A stretch of 64,000 bases of DNA from the NCBI RefSeq assembly GCF_002159555.1, contig NZ_NFIV01000005.1, positions 159,861 to 223,860 of the forward strand. Direction: 5' to 3'. Both the position numbers and the translations under genes were made by a program. The notes beneath the pieces are model-generated. The model searched no databases and had not been told where the DNA came from. It saw nothing but the letters and a program-made list of their open reading frames with translations. Shown here one piece after another: positions 33,644 to 41,724 of this stretch (position 1 is the stretch's first letter; every line of letters begins with the position of its first letter). The DNA is from Muribaculum sp. An289. Lineage in GTDB: Bacteria; Bacteroidota; Bacteroidia; Bacteroidales; UBA932.

Positions 33644-34500
33644 AAAGGGATTTTGATGAATGGCTTGCCGGTTTTCGGGAAACGATAGCTGATTACAAGT
33701 ATTATGTCGACTTCGGGAAAGTTTATAACAATGTAGAGTCGATAAGAATAGAGTTGAATATCCTTAATTCTTTGATAGGGTGCAAGGATATTGAATCTGA
33801 GTTTGAGAGGATTGTGACAAAGTATCCGGAAGTCCTTAAATGTATTCCTATATTATTGGCTAAGAGAGAATCCGAGATTAAGGCGATGGATGCTGACGGA
33901 GAATTCTGCTATAATTTCCGGAAGCTTTCTTATCCATTGGAACAGTATAAAGTATTCATGCGCAAGACAGGACTTTTTGATCTGATGGAGAACCACATCA
34001 TTCATAACCTGATTGATTATGTTACCGGAGTTGAGACGGGGCTGGACTCCAATGGGCGTAAGAACCGAGGCGGCCATCTGATGGAGAGCCTGGTCGAAAG
34101 CTACCTTGTCAAAGCTGGCCTGGTGAAAGGAGAGACATACTTCAAGGAGATGTATATCCATGAGATTGAAGATAAGTGGAACGTGGATTTGTCATCAATA
34201 TCAAATAACGGGCAGGCAGAAAAGCGTTTCGACTTTGTTGTCAAAGGTGCGGACAAGATATATGGTATTGAAACTAATTTTTATTCAAGTCAGGGCTCAA
34301 AGTTAAATGAAACGGCCAGAAGCTATAAGACAATAACTCTGGAGACGAAGGGCCTTCCATATTTTGAGTTTGTATGGTTTACTGACGGTAAAGGATGGAA
34401 CACGGCCAAGCGTAATCTCAAAGAAACATTTGATGTGCTGGAGAATCTATACAACATCAAAGACCTTGAAAGTGGAGTAGTGGAGAGGGTTTTAATTTAG
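33640..34500 (+). CDS. DpnII-type restriction endonuclease (GATC)
   Basis: This encodes 286 residues that match the DpnII/MboI-like endonuclease pattern from end to end: FDEWLAGFRETIADYKYYVDF at the N-terminus, VYNNVESIRIELNILNSLIG, then LIDYVTGVETGLDSNGRKNR. The catalytic region has KRFDFVVKGADKIYGIETNFY (the D-x-n-E-x-N variant of PD-(D/E)XK), and ETARSYKTI and WFTDGKGW follow. It cleaves unmethylated GATC. Its ATG overlaps the methylase stop and the second methylase follows 11 nt later, reproducing the DpnM-DpnII-DpnA set in a different order. It appears intact. Confidence 0.93.
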   Translation: MKRDFDEWLAGFRETIADYKYYVDFGKVYNNVESIRIELNILNSLIGCKDIESEFERIVTKYPEVLKCIPILLAKRESEIKAMDADGEFCYNFRKLSYPLEQYKVFMRKTGLFDLMENHIIHNLIDYVTGVETGLDSNGRKNRGGHLMESLVESYLVKAGLVKGETYFKEMYIHEIEDKWNVDLSSISNNGQAEKRFDFVVKGADKIYGIETNFYSSQGSKLNETARSYKTITLETKGLPYFEFVWFTDGKGWNTAKRNLKETFDVLENLYNIKDLESGVVERVLI

Positions 34501-34511
34501 ATAATACCAAG

Positions 34512-35390
34512 GTGAAAGCATACTATAAGTCGGAAGATAAAAACTTTACGCTATTGCAGGGAGATTGTATTGAACTGATGTCAAAATTTGATTTCAAGTT
34601 CGATATGATTTTTGCTGATCCTCCATATTTTCTGTCCAATGGCGGGATAAGTGTTCAGAGTGGGAAAATGGTCTCTGTCAACAAAGGAGATTGGGACAGA
34701 TCCCGTGGAGAGGATGCGGACCATGCGTTTAATAGGGAATGGCTTAAGGCATGCAGAGAGAAACTTAAGAGCAATGGAACAATCTGGATTAGTGGGACGT
34801 ACCACAATATATTCTCTATTGCCAAGAATCTTACAGGGCTGGGCTACAAAATACTTAACTGCGTGACCTGGGTGAAGACAAATCCTCCGCCAAACTTGTC
34901 TTGTAGGTACTTTACTCATTCGGCTGAATATATTCTTTGGGCACGCAAAGAGGCTAAAACTCCGCATTTCTTTAACTATGAGCTTATGAAAGAAATTAAC
35001 GGGGGAACTCAGATGCGTGATGTGTGGACACTGCCGGCTATAGCCAAGTGGGAGAAAAACTGTGGTAAGCATCCGACCCAGAAACCTCTTTGCGTACTTT
35101 CAAGGATAATCCTCGCGTCCACCCAGCCTGGAGCATGGGTGCTTGATCCGTTTGCAGGAAGCAGTACGACAGGAATTGCAGCCAATCTGCTTGGCCGCAG
35201 ATACCTGGGCATCGATATGTGTCAGGATTTCCTTGATTTAAGCATCAAACGCAAAAACGAAATAGAGGATCCGGTCAAAAGAGAAGAAATCCTCCTAAAA
35301 CTCAACAAGCAATCCGAATTGTACCAAGACAAGGAAATCCGTGTCCTTAGCGAGGAACAAGCCGGGTATGGTAGAGAATTGCCGTTTTGA
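34512..35390 (+). CDS. DpnA-like DNA methylase (beta group)
   Basis: This encodes 292 residues from a GTG at 34512. The motif order is that of beta-group N6-A/N4-C methylases: catalytic ADPPYFLSNGG first (about residues 35-45), and the AdoMet-binding WVLDPFAGSSTTGIAA later (about 212-227). TWVKTNPPPN and HPTQKPL are also conserved. In DpnII-type systems a second methylase of this kind protects incoming single-stranded DNA. A GTG start and an 11-nt gap from the endonuclease suggest reduced but coupled expression. The C-terminal 50 residues are a charged tail. Confidence 0.9.
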   Translation: MKAYYKSEDKNFTLLQGDCIELMSKFDFKFDMIFADPPYFLSNGGISVQSGKMVSVNKGDWDRSRGEDADHAFNREWLKACREKLKSNGTIWISGTYHNIFSIAKNLTGLGYKILNCVTWVKTNPPPNLSCRYFTHSAEYILWARKEAKTPHFFNYELMKEINGGTQMRDVWTLPAIAKWEKNCGKHPTQKPLCVLSRIILASTQPGAWVLDPFAGSSTTGIAANLLGRRYLGIDMCQDFLDLSIKRKNEIEDPVKREEILLKLNKQSELYQDKEIRVLSEEQAGYGRELPF

Positions 35391-35600
35391 ATGTAGTCTG
35401 GAAATTAAAAATCTTAGATTTTCAGATATTAAACAGACCATTTACTGGAAATGAATATTTTGGATTTGATGTTATGAAAGTTGTCGCAAATGCGATAAGC
35501 GATTTTTTAGGCCAGAAATTTTATGCTTACGCAATTCCTGACTAATTTAAGAATAATCATATACTACTGAATACTGCCATTATATGTGGCATAAATAATT

Positions 35601-36581
35601 ATGAAACTACCTGAATATAAATCTTTAGAAGAAAAGACACCATTTTTTTATCATATAAAAATAGATACAAAAGATGTATTGGATTCCCATCTTGAGAAAT
35701 TACTGGAATTCAGTCCGAACTGTATTTTCAGAGGAGTCAATGAAGCGAAGTACAAGCTTTACACGTCTGTTCAGCGCAGTTGGATTTGCAACGGTCTGGG
35801 CCGCCACTCCACAATAAATCTTATGGTGGATTCCATGATTACGAGTCTGCGTAACAATATCACCCTTACAGATTATTACAAGTCTTTGAATATTATACCG
35901 ACAGATTTGTTGTATTTAGGCCTGTTGCAGCATTATTCCGCGCCAACCCCATTACTGGACTTTACCCATGACTACAAAACTGCACTGTATTTTGCAACTA
36001 AAGGACTGTCAGCAGGATGTTCAGACAGTGAAATCGATGACTTTTTTTCTATATACTATATTGATACTGACAAATACGGAGATCAACTTGTAAAAATGGA
36101 TGAGTTCCTAAACGATGGGTTAGATGCCGGTGCTGCCATGTATGAAGATATTATCTCAAAATACCCTGGAAGACATGCAGATAAACCGCTGCTTGACAGT
36201 ATGGAAATTTATACAAGATGGATGAAAAGACATTCTTTTGCTGATGATGGATTGTGTGCTATCAAAATGATGTTTATAGATAACCCTCTCAAATTCAAGG
36301 GAATTGCCACTCCATATACACATGAAAGTTTATACTGGTCAAATCTCAATATAATCGCACAGAAAGGATGCTTTATTCTATATAACAACGACCGTATGCC
36401 AATGGAAGAATATGTCAGCCAATCTGTCTGTCTGCCGAAGATATGGTGCATTGATATTCATAAATCTTTAGCGGAATACGTACAGGAACATTATCTGCAA
36501 GGTCTATCTGAAGCTTTATTGTTCCCGGACATCAACCAGCTTGCAAAAGATGCTTACAAAGACTTCCTGAAAAATCTGTAA
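35601..36581 (+). CDS. FRG-domain protein
   Basis: This encodes 326 residues. The FRG domain (named for its Phe-Arg-Gly) is seen in CIFRGVNEAKYKLYTSVQRS at about residues 38-57 and in LLQHYSAPTPLLDFTHDYKT with ALYFA at about 111-136. The remainder is rich in aromatic residues and has no nuclease or kinase motif I can identify. The biochemical function of FRG domains is not settled; many members lie in phage-defence islands or prophages. Here it follows a DpnII system by 210 nt, has AT-rich codons and precedes an insertion-sequence remnant, so a defence role is a reasonable inference. The 210-nt gap holds only degraded short frames (for example 35474-35545). Confidence 0.8.
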   Translation: MKLPEYKSLEEKTPFFYHIKIDTKDVLDSHLEKLLEFSPNCIFRGVNEAKYKLYTSVQRSWICNGLGRHSTINLMVDSMITSLRNNITLTDYYKSLNIIPTDLLYLGLLQHYSAPTPLLDFTHDYKTALYFATKGLSAGCSDSEIDDFFSIYYIDTDKYGDQLVKMDEFLNDGLDAGAAMYEDIISKYPGRHADKPLLDSMEIYTRWMKRHSFADDGLCAIKMMFIDNPLKFKGIATPYTHESLYWSNLNIIAQKGCFILYNNDRMPMEEYVSQSVCLPKIWCIDIHKSLAEYVQEHYLQGLSEALLFPDINQLAKDAYKDFLKNL

Positions 36582-36606
36582 GATACATCTTCACAATAAC
36601 TGATAT

Positions 36607-36732
36607 TTAATTATCTATCAAGAAACCACGGCTGTAACCCATAATCTTGCAGGCACGTGACACGTTCTCCAACTGTTGGGACAGCTTAAGCAGTCCCAGC
36701 TTGTTCTTGATGACTTTTTCTGATGTGGTCAT
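36607..36732 (-). pseudogene. IS481-family transposase remnant (N-terminal 41 codons)
   Basis: From the ATG at 36732 the minus strand reads TTSEKVIKNKLGLLKLSQQL, then ENVSRACKIMGYSR and a stop after GFLIDN. This is the helix-turn-helix start of IS481-type transposases; the DDE core is absent. The fragment sits between the FRG gene and the graspetide-like locus, evidence of past insertion activity inside the island. Confidence 0.7.
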
Positions 36733-36879
36733 AACTTAATCTGCTTTTATGTTACAAATATACTCTTCTTATGCGCAATTGTCAGATTAAGTCTTGACTA
36801 ATTCATATATGCCATTTAATTTATTATCAAAATTTTGAAAAACTATGAACTTCTGTCATAGTGCGGCGTATGTCCGTCT

Positions 36880-36887
36880 TATATTTG
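36880..36887 (+). promoter_or_regulatory. -7 box TATATTTG upstream of the graspetide-like locus
   Basis: TATATTTG at 36880-36887 is the first of three matches to TAnnTTTG here; TATGTTTG (36971-36978) and TAATTTTG (36980-36987) follow. In AT-rich DNA some may be chance matches. Confidence 0.4.
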
Positions 36888-36963
36888 CAAAATAATGGCC
36901 CGCAGCAGTCATACGCCTGACACAGCCGGAACCGGGAATGACGGCAGGCAACTTATTTTGCAA
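36885..36963. repeat. 79-bp element with 11-bp terminal inverted repeats
   Basis: TTGCAAAATAA (36885-36895) and TTATTTTGCAA (36953-36963) are exact reverse complements bounding a GC-rich 57-nt interior, in otherwise AT-rich sequence. It could be a small MITE-like insertion or a structured leader of the downstream genes. Confidence 0.5.
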
Positions 36964-36971
36964 TTAAGTAT

Positions 36972-37190
36972 ATGTTTGCTAATTTTGCAAGACATATTGA
37001 CAAACACGGAGAGTGTAAGTTTATTCTCGAATACGAATCTGGAAAATTCAACTGGAAGAGAATGAGCGGACATCTTCTCACGTCATATCCGTTTCGGTAT
37101 GGGCGTGGGACTGCTGCTTATTTTATTCCAGAGGCTTTCCAGAGCCCGTATTCTAAAATAGGCTCCGGTGCCACGCTTTCTGCATATTGA
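36972..37190 (+). CDS. Short hypothetical ORF upstream of the graspetide-like locus
   Basis: There are 72 codons of unrecognised sequence, basic and aromatic at the start (FANFARHIDKHGECKFILEY) and ending in GSGATLSAY. The ATG overlaps matches to the -7 consensus (36971-36987), so this start may not be transcribed, and a shorter product from the Met codon near residue 31 is possible. It lies 48 nt upstream of the candidate precursor gene in the same direction. It may be a second small peptide of the locus or no gene at all. Confidence 0.3.
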   Translation: MFANFARHIDKHGECKFILEYESGKFNWKRMSGHLLTSYPFRYGRGTAAYFIPEAFQSPYSKIGSGATLSAY

Positions 37191-37238
37191 TAACACTGCC
37201 GCTCTGGCATCTGCGGCAAGACTAATTTTACAAAAGCC

Positions 37239-37523
37239 ATGATTTACAATCAGACAAGGACACAGGCCGGCACAGTAATGCCGCTGCTTATGGGATGCAC
37301 GAGACCTTCTCCTATCGAGATTATGAGTGATGAAGGTAAAATCATCTATGATCCGATGACACAGATATCGGAGATGAATATGAGGACGGTAGGAACTTAT
37401 AGTTTGAAAAGCAGAAACACAGCAAAATACGGCAAACCGACCTCATGGAACCCAAGAGGACCTTTAGTAGGAGGTTCGATTGATAGAAAAAACGAAATTG
37501 ACGATTCAAAAAACGTTAAATAA
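37239..37523 (+). CDS. Candidate graspetide precursor peptide
   Basis: There are 94 codons that I cannot assign to a family. The reason for calling it is context: it ends 25 nt before an MvdC/MvdD-like ATP-grasp ligase gene, the place where graspetide precursors are encoded. A leader-like first half (QAGTVMPLLMGCTRPSPIEI) is followed by a region rich in Ser, Thr and Lys (TVGTYSLKSRNTAKYGKPTS) and an acidic/Lys C-terminus (DRKNEIDDSKNV). These supply the hydroxyl or amine donors and the Asp/Glu acceptors used for omega-ester or omega-amide crosslinks. Translation may begin at the Met codon of MPLLMG (residue 14). No classical microviridin leader motif is seen. Confidence 0.45.
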   Translation: MIYNQTRTQAGTVMPLLMGCTRPSPIEIMSDEGKIIYDPMTQISEMNMRTVGTYSLKSRNTAKYGKPTSWNPRGPLVGGSIDRKNEIDDSKNVK

Positions 37524-37548
37524 TTATGTATTAATCTGTTGAATATCA

Positions 37549-38544
37549 ATGATTCTGCTCATCACCAACAAGGAAGATGTCCACCCGACACCAGTGATTG
37601 AGAGACTGACTGAAAGAGGAATTCCCTTTTTCAGATTAAATACGGAGTCCCTCCTTACCGACTATGAATTCAGCTGGTGGAATGACAGCCGAGGCTGCGA
37701 CTTCCATATCCGGTGCATTCAGAACGGTCTGGAAGTCCGCGGCTCGGCAATCACTGCGATATGGGACAGACGTCCGGAGCAACCGAAGGAACTGCCGGTA
37801 AAGAGCACTCCCGAGATTGACAAACATAATCTCGCGGAGGCTCTCGGCTTCCTCGTTTTCCTGCGCTACTACTTGAAAGACATCCCGTCCATAGGAAGTA
37901 TCGCCGGAGACCGTCCGGCCGCATCCAAGATGCTGCAATACAGGATAGCGCATCAGGTGGGATTCAATCTTCCGGAAAGCCGCTATTCCAACAGCCGCCG
38001 GGCAATTATGGCCCTTGCAGAGAGATCCCCGTACCTGCTCCTTAAGCCTATAGAAAGCAATGACATCTGGGATGAGGACAATATGCAGGATTATGTGTTC
38101 TATTCGCAGAAAGTCCCGTCGGAATCTTTGGCCGATGTGCCGGATGAGGCATTCACACAGACAGTGACATTTGCCCAGAACTATGTCGAGAAGGATTTCG
38201 AGCTTCGGGTGACGGTTGTCGGGGAGAAAGTCTTTGCATGCAGGATCGACTCGCAGGCACTCACTGACGATACAGGAAAAATCGACTGGCGTCAGGGATA
38301 TGAACATGGGATGAAACAGACAGCGTTCAATCTTCCGGAAAAAATTGCAGATAAATGCCGGGAATATCTTCGGTGTCTCGGATTGAATTTCGGATGTTTT
38401 GACTTCATCGTCACACCTTCAGGTGAATATGTGTTCCTGGAATGTAATCCCAACGGGCAGTGGCTCTGGGTCGAGGATGCGACCGGGCTGAAGATTGCGG
38501 AAGCGATAGCGGATTTCCTGTCATCATGCGACATGAACAAATAA
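37549..38544 (+). CDS. ATP-grasp peptide maturase (MvdC/MvdD-like graspetide synthetase)
   Basis: This encodes 331 residues. The N-terminal domain (ILLITNKEDVHPTPVIERL; GIPFFRLNTESLL; TAIWDRRPEQP) matches MvdD-type ligases, in which the W-x-R-R segment follows a strand. The ATP-grasp core has YLLLKPIESNDIW (ATP-binding Lys), the YVEKDFELRVTVVGEKVFAC strand with DSQ, and the metal-binding end LNFGCFDFIVTPSGEYVFLE, then CNPNGQWLWVEDATGL. The CNPNGQW-W motif is very characteristic. Such enzymes form ester or amide macrocycles between side chains of a precursor peptide. No protease, acetyltransferase or exporter gene is adjacent, so the product's fate is open. It follows the candidate precursor gene by 25 nt. 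Confidence 0.85.
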   Translation: MILLITNKEDVHPTPVIERLTERGIPFFRLNTESLLTDYEFSWWNDSRGCDFHIRCIQNGLEVRGSAITAIWDRRPEQPKELPVKSTPEIDKHNLAEALGFLVFLRYYLKDIPSIGSIAGDRPAASKMLQYRIAHQVGFNLPESRYSNSRRAIMALAERSPYLLLKPIESNDIWDEDNMQDYVFYSQKVPSESLADVPDEAFTQTVTFAQNYVEKDFELRVTVVGEKVFACRIDSQALTDDTGKIDWRQGYEHGMKQTAFNLPEKIADKCREYLRCLGLNFGCFDFIVTPSGEYVFLECNPNGQWLWVEDATGLKIAEAIADFLSSCDMNK

Positions 38545-38560
38545 CTTAAAATCGAAGTAT

Positions 38561-39241
38561 ATGGCAACAAAGAGATTCTTCAAGCCTTTTGTGGGCAAAA
38601 ATTACAATGACGGTCTGGCCGGGAAAAAGGTTCTGGTCATCGGCGACAGCTTTTATTGCAGCCATAGGGAAGACTGCAAATATTTTGAGGAATGTACAGA
38701 TATCGTAAAAAAGGACAGCAGCAGGTTTGATACTGTCTGCCCGGATTATGGTCCAAGGAAGTTGAACCTTTCTGACGCTCCTGCCGGGGAATTGGGAGAA
38801 ATGTACAGGGCATACAAAAACTTCGGCGAGTTTCTGTCCGGATATGCGGAAGGAACTGACTGCACAACAGTCTGGCAGAATGTGGCCTTTACCAACTATG
38901 TCCAGTTTTTCGTTCCCTCAGCGACTTCACACAGCAGGGATGCCGTGAGTGAGCGGGACTTCGAGGCATTCAAGGAGACCGTTATGGAATTGAAGCCGGA
39001 CGTTGTTTTTGTCTGGGGGACCATTGCAGGAGAAGCAATAAGAAAGGGACGCAAGGAGGTATATGACTACGATACTCCCGAATTCCACGCCAAGGAAGGA
39101 TATATCTGTCACTTGAGGCTCGACGGCCTTGACAAAGATGTCGTGATTATCAACACCTATCATCCGTGCAATATGTACGGACGGTGGAGCAGCACTTTGC
39201 CCGACTTGAAAGCATACATCGATGAAGCGCTTGGAATATAA
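38561..39241 (+). CDS. Uracil-DNA-glycosylase-like superfamily protein
   Basis: This encodes 226 residues. The pattern suggests a UDG-like Rossmannoid fold: KKVLVIGDSFYC (position of the GQDPYH/GEAPG loop), four Cys near the start (YCSHREDCKYFEEC, then CPDYG), VWQNVAFTNYVQFF, LKPDVVFVWGTIAGEAI, and INTYHPCNMYG in the place of the HPSP loop. The catalytic Asp/Asn of true UDGs is not conserved in motif 1, so the activity may differ. It starts 16 nt after the ATP-grasp gene and 28 nt before a gene for a related, membrane-anchored protein. The family assignment is my inference from motif order. Confidence 0.5.
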   Translation: MATKRFFKPFVGKNYNDGLAGKKVLVIGDSFYCSHREDCKYFEECTDIVKKDSSRFDTVCPDYGPRKLNLSDAPAGELGEMYRAYKNFGEFLSGYAEGTDCTTVWQNVAFTNYVQFFVPSATSHSRDAVSERDFEAFKETVMELKPDVVFVWGTIAGEAIRKGRKEVYDYDTPEFHAKEGYICHLRLDGLDKDVVIINTYHPCNMYGRWSSTLPDLKAYIDEALGI

Positions 39242-39269
39242 AAACCAAGACATGGAATAACGCTATGTT

Positions 39270-39797
39270 ATGAATTGGATATTTTGGATTTTGGCTATAG
39301 CAATAGTTGTCCTGTCGATTATCTATGTTATCGGGAATAAGTTTCTGACTGGTAATTCTGACATACCGGCTTATAATATCCTGACAAACATAGGGAAGGC
39401 TCTTGCCGGGAAAGTCCTTTCCGACGGTGAACGGAATGATTTGTGGAACAGGTTGGCTTTCTGCAATTTCTTTCAGGAGCCTGTCGCTGATTTGAGAAAA
39501 GCCACTGATGCACAAATAGAATCAGGCCAGAAGTCTTTTCTGAAAGTCATTGAGAAATATGCTCCGGAACGGATAATTGCATGTGAGCCGTTGTACGGTT
39601 ATCTTCCGAATGAGGGGCGCCAGGGGCCTGAGGTTGCACTGTCTTCCCCTTGGAAAGACGGGAAAATCTACAGTGCCGAAACTTGGATATACCCATTGCC
39701 GTATGGTAAGGAATGCAGGGTCATGCCAATTGCCAATCCGGGCGGCGGCTTCCCGTGGGATTACTGGCATGAACTTATCGTTGAATTCTTGAAATAG
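39270..39797 (+). CDS. Membrane-anchored relative of the upstream UDG-like protein
   Basis: This encodes 175 residues with an N-terminal membrane helix (WIFWILAIAIVVLSIIYVIG). The soluble part aligns by eye with the second half of the preceding protein: LWNRLAFCNFFQEP against VWQNVAFTNYVQFF, SFLKVIEKYAPERIIACEP against AFKETVMELKPDVVFVWGT, and a closing NPGGGFPWDYW against YHPCNMYGRW. The first UDG-like motif and the Cys cluster are absent, replaced by the anchor. This suggests duplication followed by conversion to a membrane subunit, perhaps a non-catalytic partner. The next gene follows by 6 nt, so the three form an operon. Confidence 0.5.
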   Translation: MNWIFWILAIAIVVLSIIYVIGNKFLTGNSDIPAYNILTNIGKALAGKVLSDGERNDLWNRLAFCNFFQEPVADLRKATDAQIESGQKSFLKVIEKYAPERIIACEPLYGYLPNEGRQGPEVALSSPWKDGKIYSAETWIYPLPYGKECRVMPIANPGGGFPWDYWHELIVEFLK

Positions 39798-39803
39798 GAT
39801 GTC

Positions 39804-40331
39804 ATGAGCGATACATTCAAATTCTGGCTTGTCGCCAATTTCGGGATAATATTGACGGTCATATCAATGTCTGTCAGCTCTGTATTGGCCTTTGCCATAG
39901 GCGGGACTGAATTTTGGGGTGACGCTTCCAGTCTTGTTGTCGTTTTCGTTCTGACTGCATTCTTTGTGGCATTTCCCGGAAAGAAAATCAGCGACAGTTT
40001 AGGCTTTTATACCGTTGTCATTTGCTTTCTCTCGGTACTCTTGTCTGGAGCCTCCGTCAATGAGTTCGATGATTTCAGCATTATATTTAAGTCCGGGTTC
40101 TTCATTTATTGTTGTGTATGCCTTGTGGGCTCATGGGTGGTTGCCGGAATCCTGATGCCGTTTGTAAGTGCCAATATCGATGAAATAGTCTCCAGATGCA
40201 TGAGATACCGTAACAGCAACGTAGACCTGTTCGAGTTCAAATGGAAATACATGATAGCATTGTTTCTGGATATATCCCGCGCCGTTTTCGGGAACGCTGT
40301 AATCTTTGGGTTCGTCATAAGTCAGTTTTGA
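39804..40331 (+). CDS. Small integral membrane protein of unknown function
   Basis: This encodes 175 residues with four predicted membrane helices (about residues 8-32, 42-57, 66-83 and 96-120) and a fifth hydrophobic stretch at the C-terminus (AVFGNAVIFGFVISQF). No family motif is recognised. It starts 6 nt after the membrane-anchored UDG-like gene and ends just before a terminator-like hairpin (40351-40383), so it is the last gene of the unit that begins with the graspetide-like locus. It could be a transporter or a membrane effector; nothing in the sequence decides. Confidence 0.6.
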   Translation: MSDTFKFWLVANFGIILTVISMSVSSVLAFAIGGTEFWGDASSLVVVFVLTAFFVAFPGKKISDSLGFYTVVICFLSVLLSGASVNEFDDFSIIFKSGFFIYCCVCLVGSWVVAGILMPFVSANIDEIVSRCMRYRNSNVDLFEFKWKYMIALFLDISRAVFGNAVIFGFVISQF

Positions 40332-40350
40332 TAAAATTTTTATTTGAAAT

Positions 40351-40383
40351 CCCTACTTATGTAATAATGCGGCATAAGTAGGG
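40351..40383. terminator. 11-bp perfect inverted repeat, terminator or operator
   Basis: CCCTACTTATG (40351-40361) and CATAAGTAGGG (40373-40383) pair perfectly around an 11-nt loop and are followed by ATTATTTTTG. The T-rich tail suits a terminator for the upstream unit. The tail also contains a -7 match (TATTTTTG, 40386-40393) for the nuclease gene, so the hairpin could be an operator. Confidence 0.65.
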
Positions 40384-40412
40384 ATTATTTTTGCTTCAAA
40401 ATTTTTCACATT

Positions 40413-41597
40413 ATGGAGCGTGTGACAGATTTATTGCTGAAAATCCGCAGTGTGTCTGATAAAATCCATCAGGCTGATGAGAACGCCAGAACCAGAGGGG
40501 AGCGGTTCAATATCTTTTCCGTTATGGGGGTCAATCATTATGAGCTGGCTCATTCAACCATTATTGCGGAGTTCCTGGATCCTGATGGTTCTCACGGACA
40601 GGGAAGAACTTTCCTGGATGAATTCCTGGATGAAATTTTCTATTTTGTAAGTTGCAGATTCAGGAAACCGTGGGTGATGAAGTCCGGAACGCCGTTCGAC
40701 AGTTCTTCCTCCAAGGTATATACAGAATATGATACAGACGACGGCAGGATAGATATATTGATAAAGAATGATGCGGGGCAGGCTATAATTATTGAGAATA
40801 AACTGTATGCTGCAGACCGGCCGAGGCAGTTGAAAAGATATGCCGAGTTTGCGGAAAGGCAGAATTGGGATTATTCCATTGTATATCTCACGCTTTACGG
40901 GAGCGAGGCCAGCATGCAAAGTGCGGAAGGTGTAGACTATGTGTGCATTTCTTATTGTAATGAAATCACAGAGTGGTTGCAGCGCTGTATATATGATGCC
41001 GTAGACAAGCCTTTTCTCAGAGAAGCATTTATTCAATATTCAAATCTTGTCAAGATAATAACACATCAGGATATGGAAACTAAATTCACGGAAGAAGTAA
41101 TCAGGGCGATGGTTGATAATGCGGAAGCGGCTTCAATAATATGTGATGCGCAGCAAAAATATCAGGAATATGTACGGGACAATATTCTTGTCCCGAAACT
41201 GAAGGAATTTGCAGATAAGTCAGGATTGCAATTCAGGTTCGATTGGGATTTGAATGGTGAGAAGGGGTTTTATTTCAAGAGAAAAGAATGGAAAAATGCG
41301 GCCGTATGGTTTTATTCCGAGAACAGGACTTCCTGGACAGGATTTTATATTGCGGTCATGAATGAATATGCAGATGTCCCGTTGAAAACGAACAGGCAAG
41401 TACAGCTGCGTTGTTTTGACGGAAATTGTTCTGATTCTTATCCATTCGGATGGAAATATATGGAGTATGGTTATTCTGAATGGAATATGGACACGTTTGC
41501 GGATATTGTAAACGGAAAGTTTGTTGAATATGTAAAAGAGCAGACACTTGCCGTAATTAACGAGCTAGAAGGACTCTCATGTTTTCAAAGGGACTGA
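40413..41597 (+). CDS. PD-(D/E)XK nuclease-superfamily protein
   Basis: This encodes 394 residues. The N-terminal half contains a PD-(D/E)XK core of the PDDEXK_4 type: Asp114 in DGRIDILIKN, then Glu128 and Lys130 in AIIIENKLYA, followed by QLKRYAEF, where a conserved Gln and Tyr belong to the motif. NIFSVMGVNHYELAHSTIIAEFLDPDGSHG in part is the family's opening. The C-terminal half has a winged or beta domain (FDWDLNGEKGFYFKRKEW; YPFGWKYMEYGYSEW). Many such proteins are stand-alone defence nucleases of unknown target. It has its own -7 box right after a hairpin. Confidence 0.8.
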   Translation: MERVTDLLLKIRSVSDKIHQADENARTRGERFNIFSVMGVNHYELAHSTIIAEFLDPDGSHGQGRTFLDEFLDEIFYFVSCRFRKPWVMKSGTPFDSSSSKVYTEYDTDDGRIDILIKNDAGQAIIIENKLYAADRPRQLKRYAEFAERQNWDYSIVYLTLYGSEASMQSAEGVDYVCISYCNEITEWLQRCIYDAVDKPFLREAFIQYSNLVKIITHQDMETKFTEEVIRAMVDNAEAASIICDAQQKYQEYVRDNILVPKLKEFADKSGLQFRFDWDLNGEKGFYFKRKEWKNAAVWFYSENRTSWTGFYIAVMNEYADVPLKTNRQVQLRCFDGNCSDSYPFGWKYMEYGYSEWNMDTFADIVNGKFVEYVKEQTLAVINELEGLSCFQRD

Positions 41598-41724
41598 AAC
41601 GTCCGGTTCAAAAATAAATTTACTATGTGCAATAATAATGTATCGAATTTTATAGAAGATATTTGTTCGTATTTAATGTTAGCAAAGATTGTAGAAAAAA
41701 AATAAGAAAAATATTCTATAGCAC

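Noticed and set aside
35369..35545. Small gene after the DpnA-like methylase
   Set aside because: Two short frames (28 and 23 codons from Met) could be pieces of a decayed gene, but there is no family evidence.
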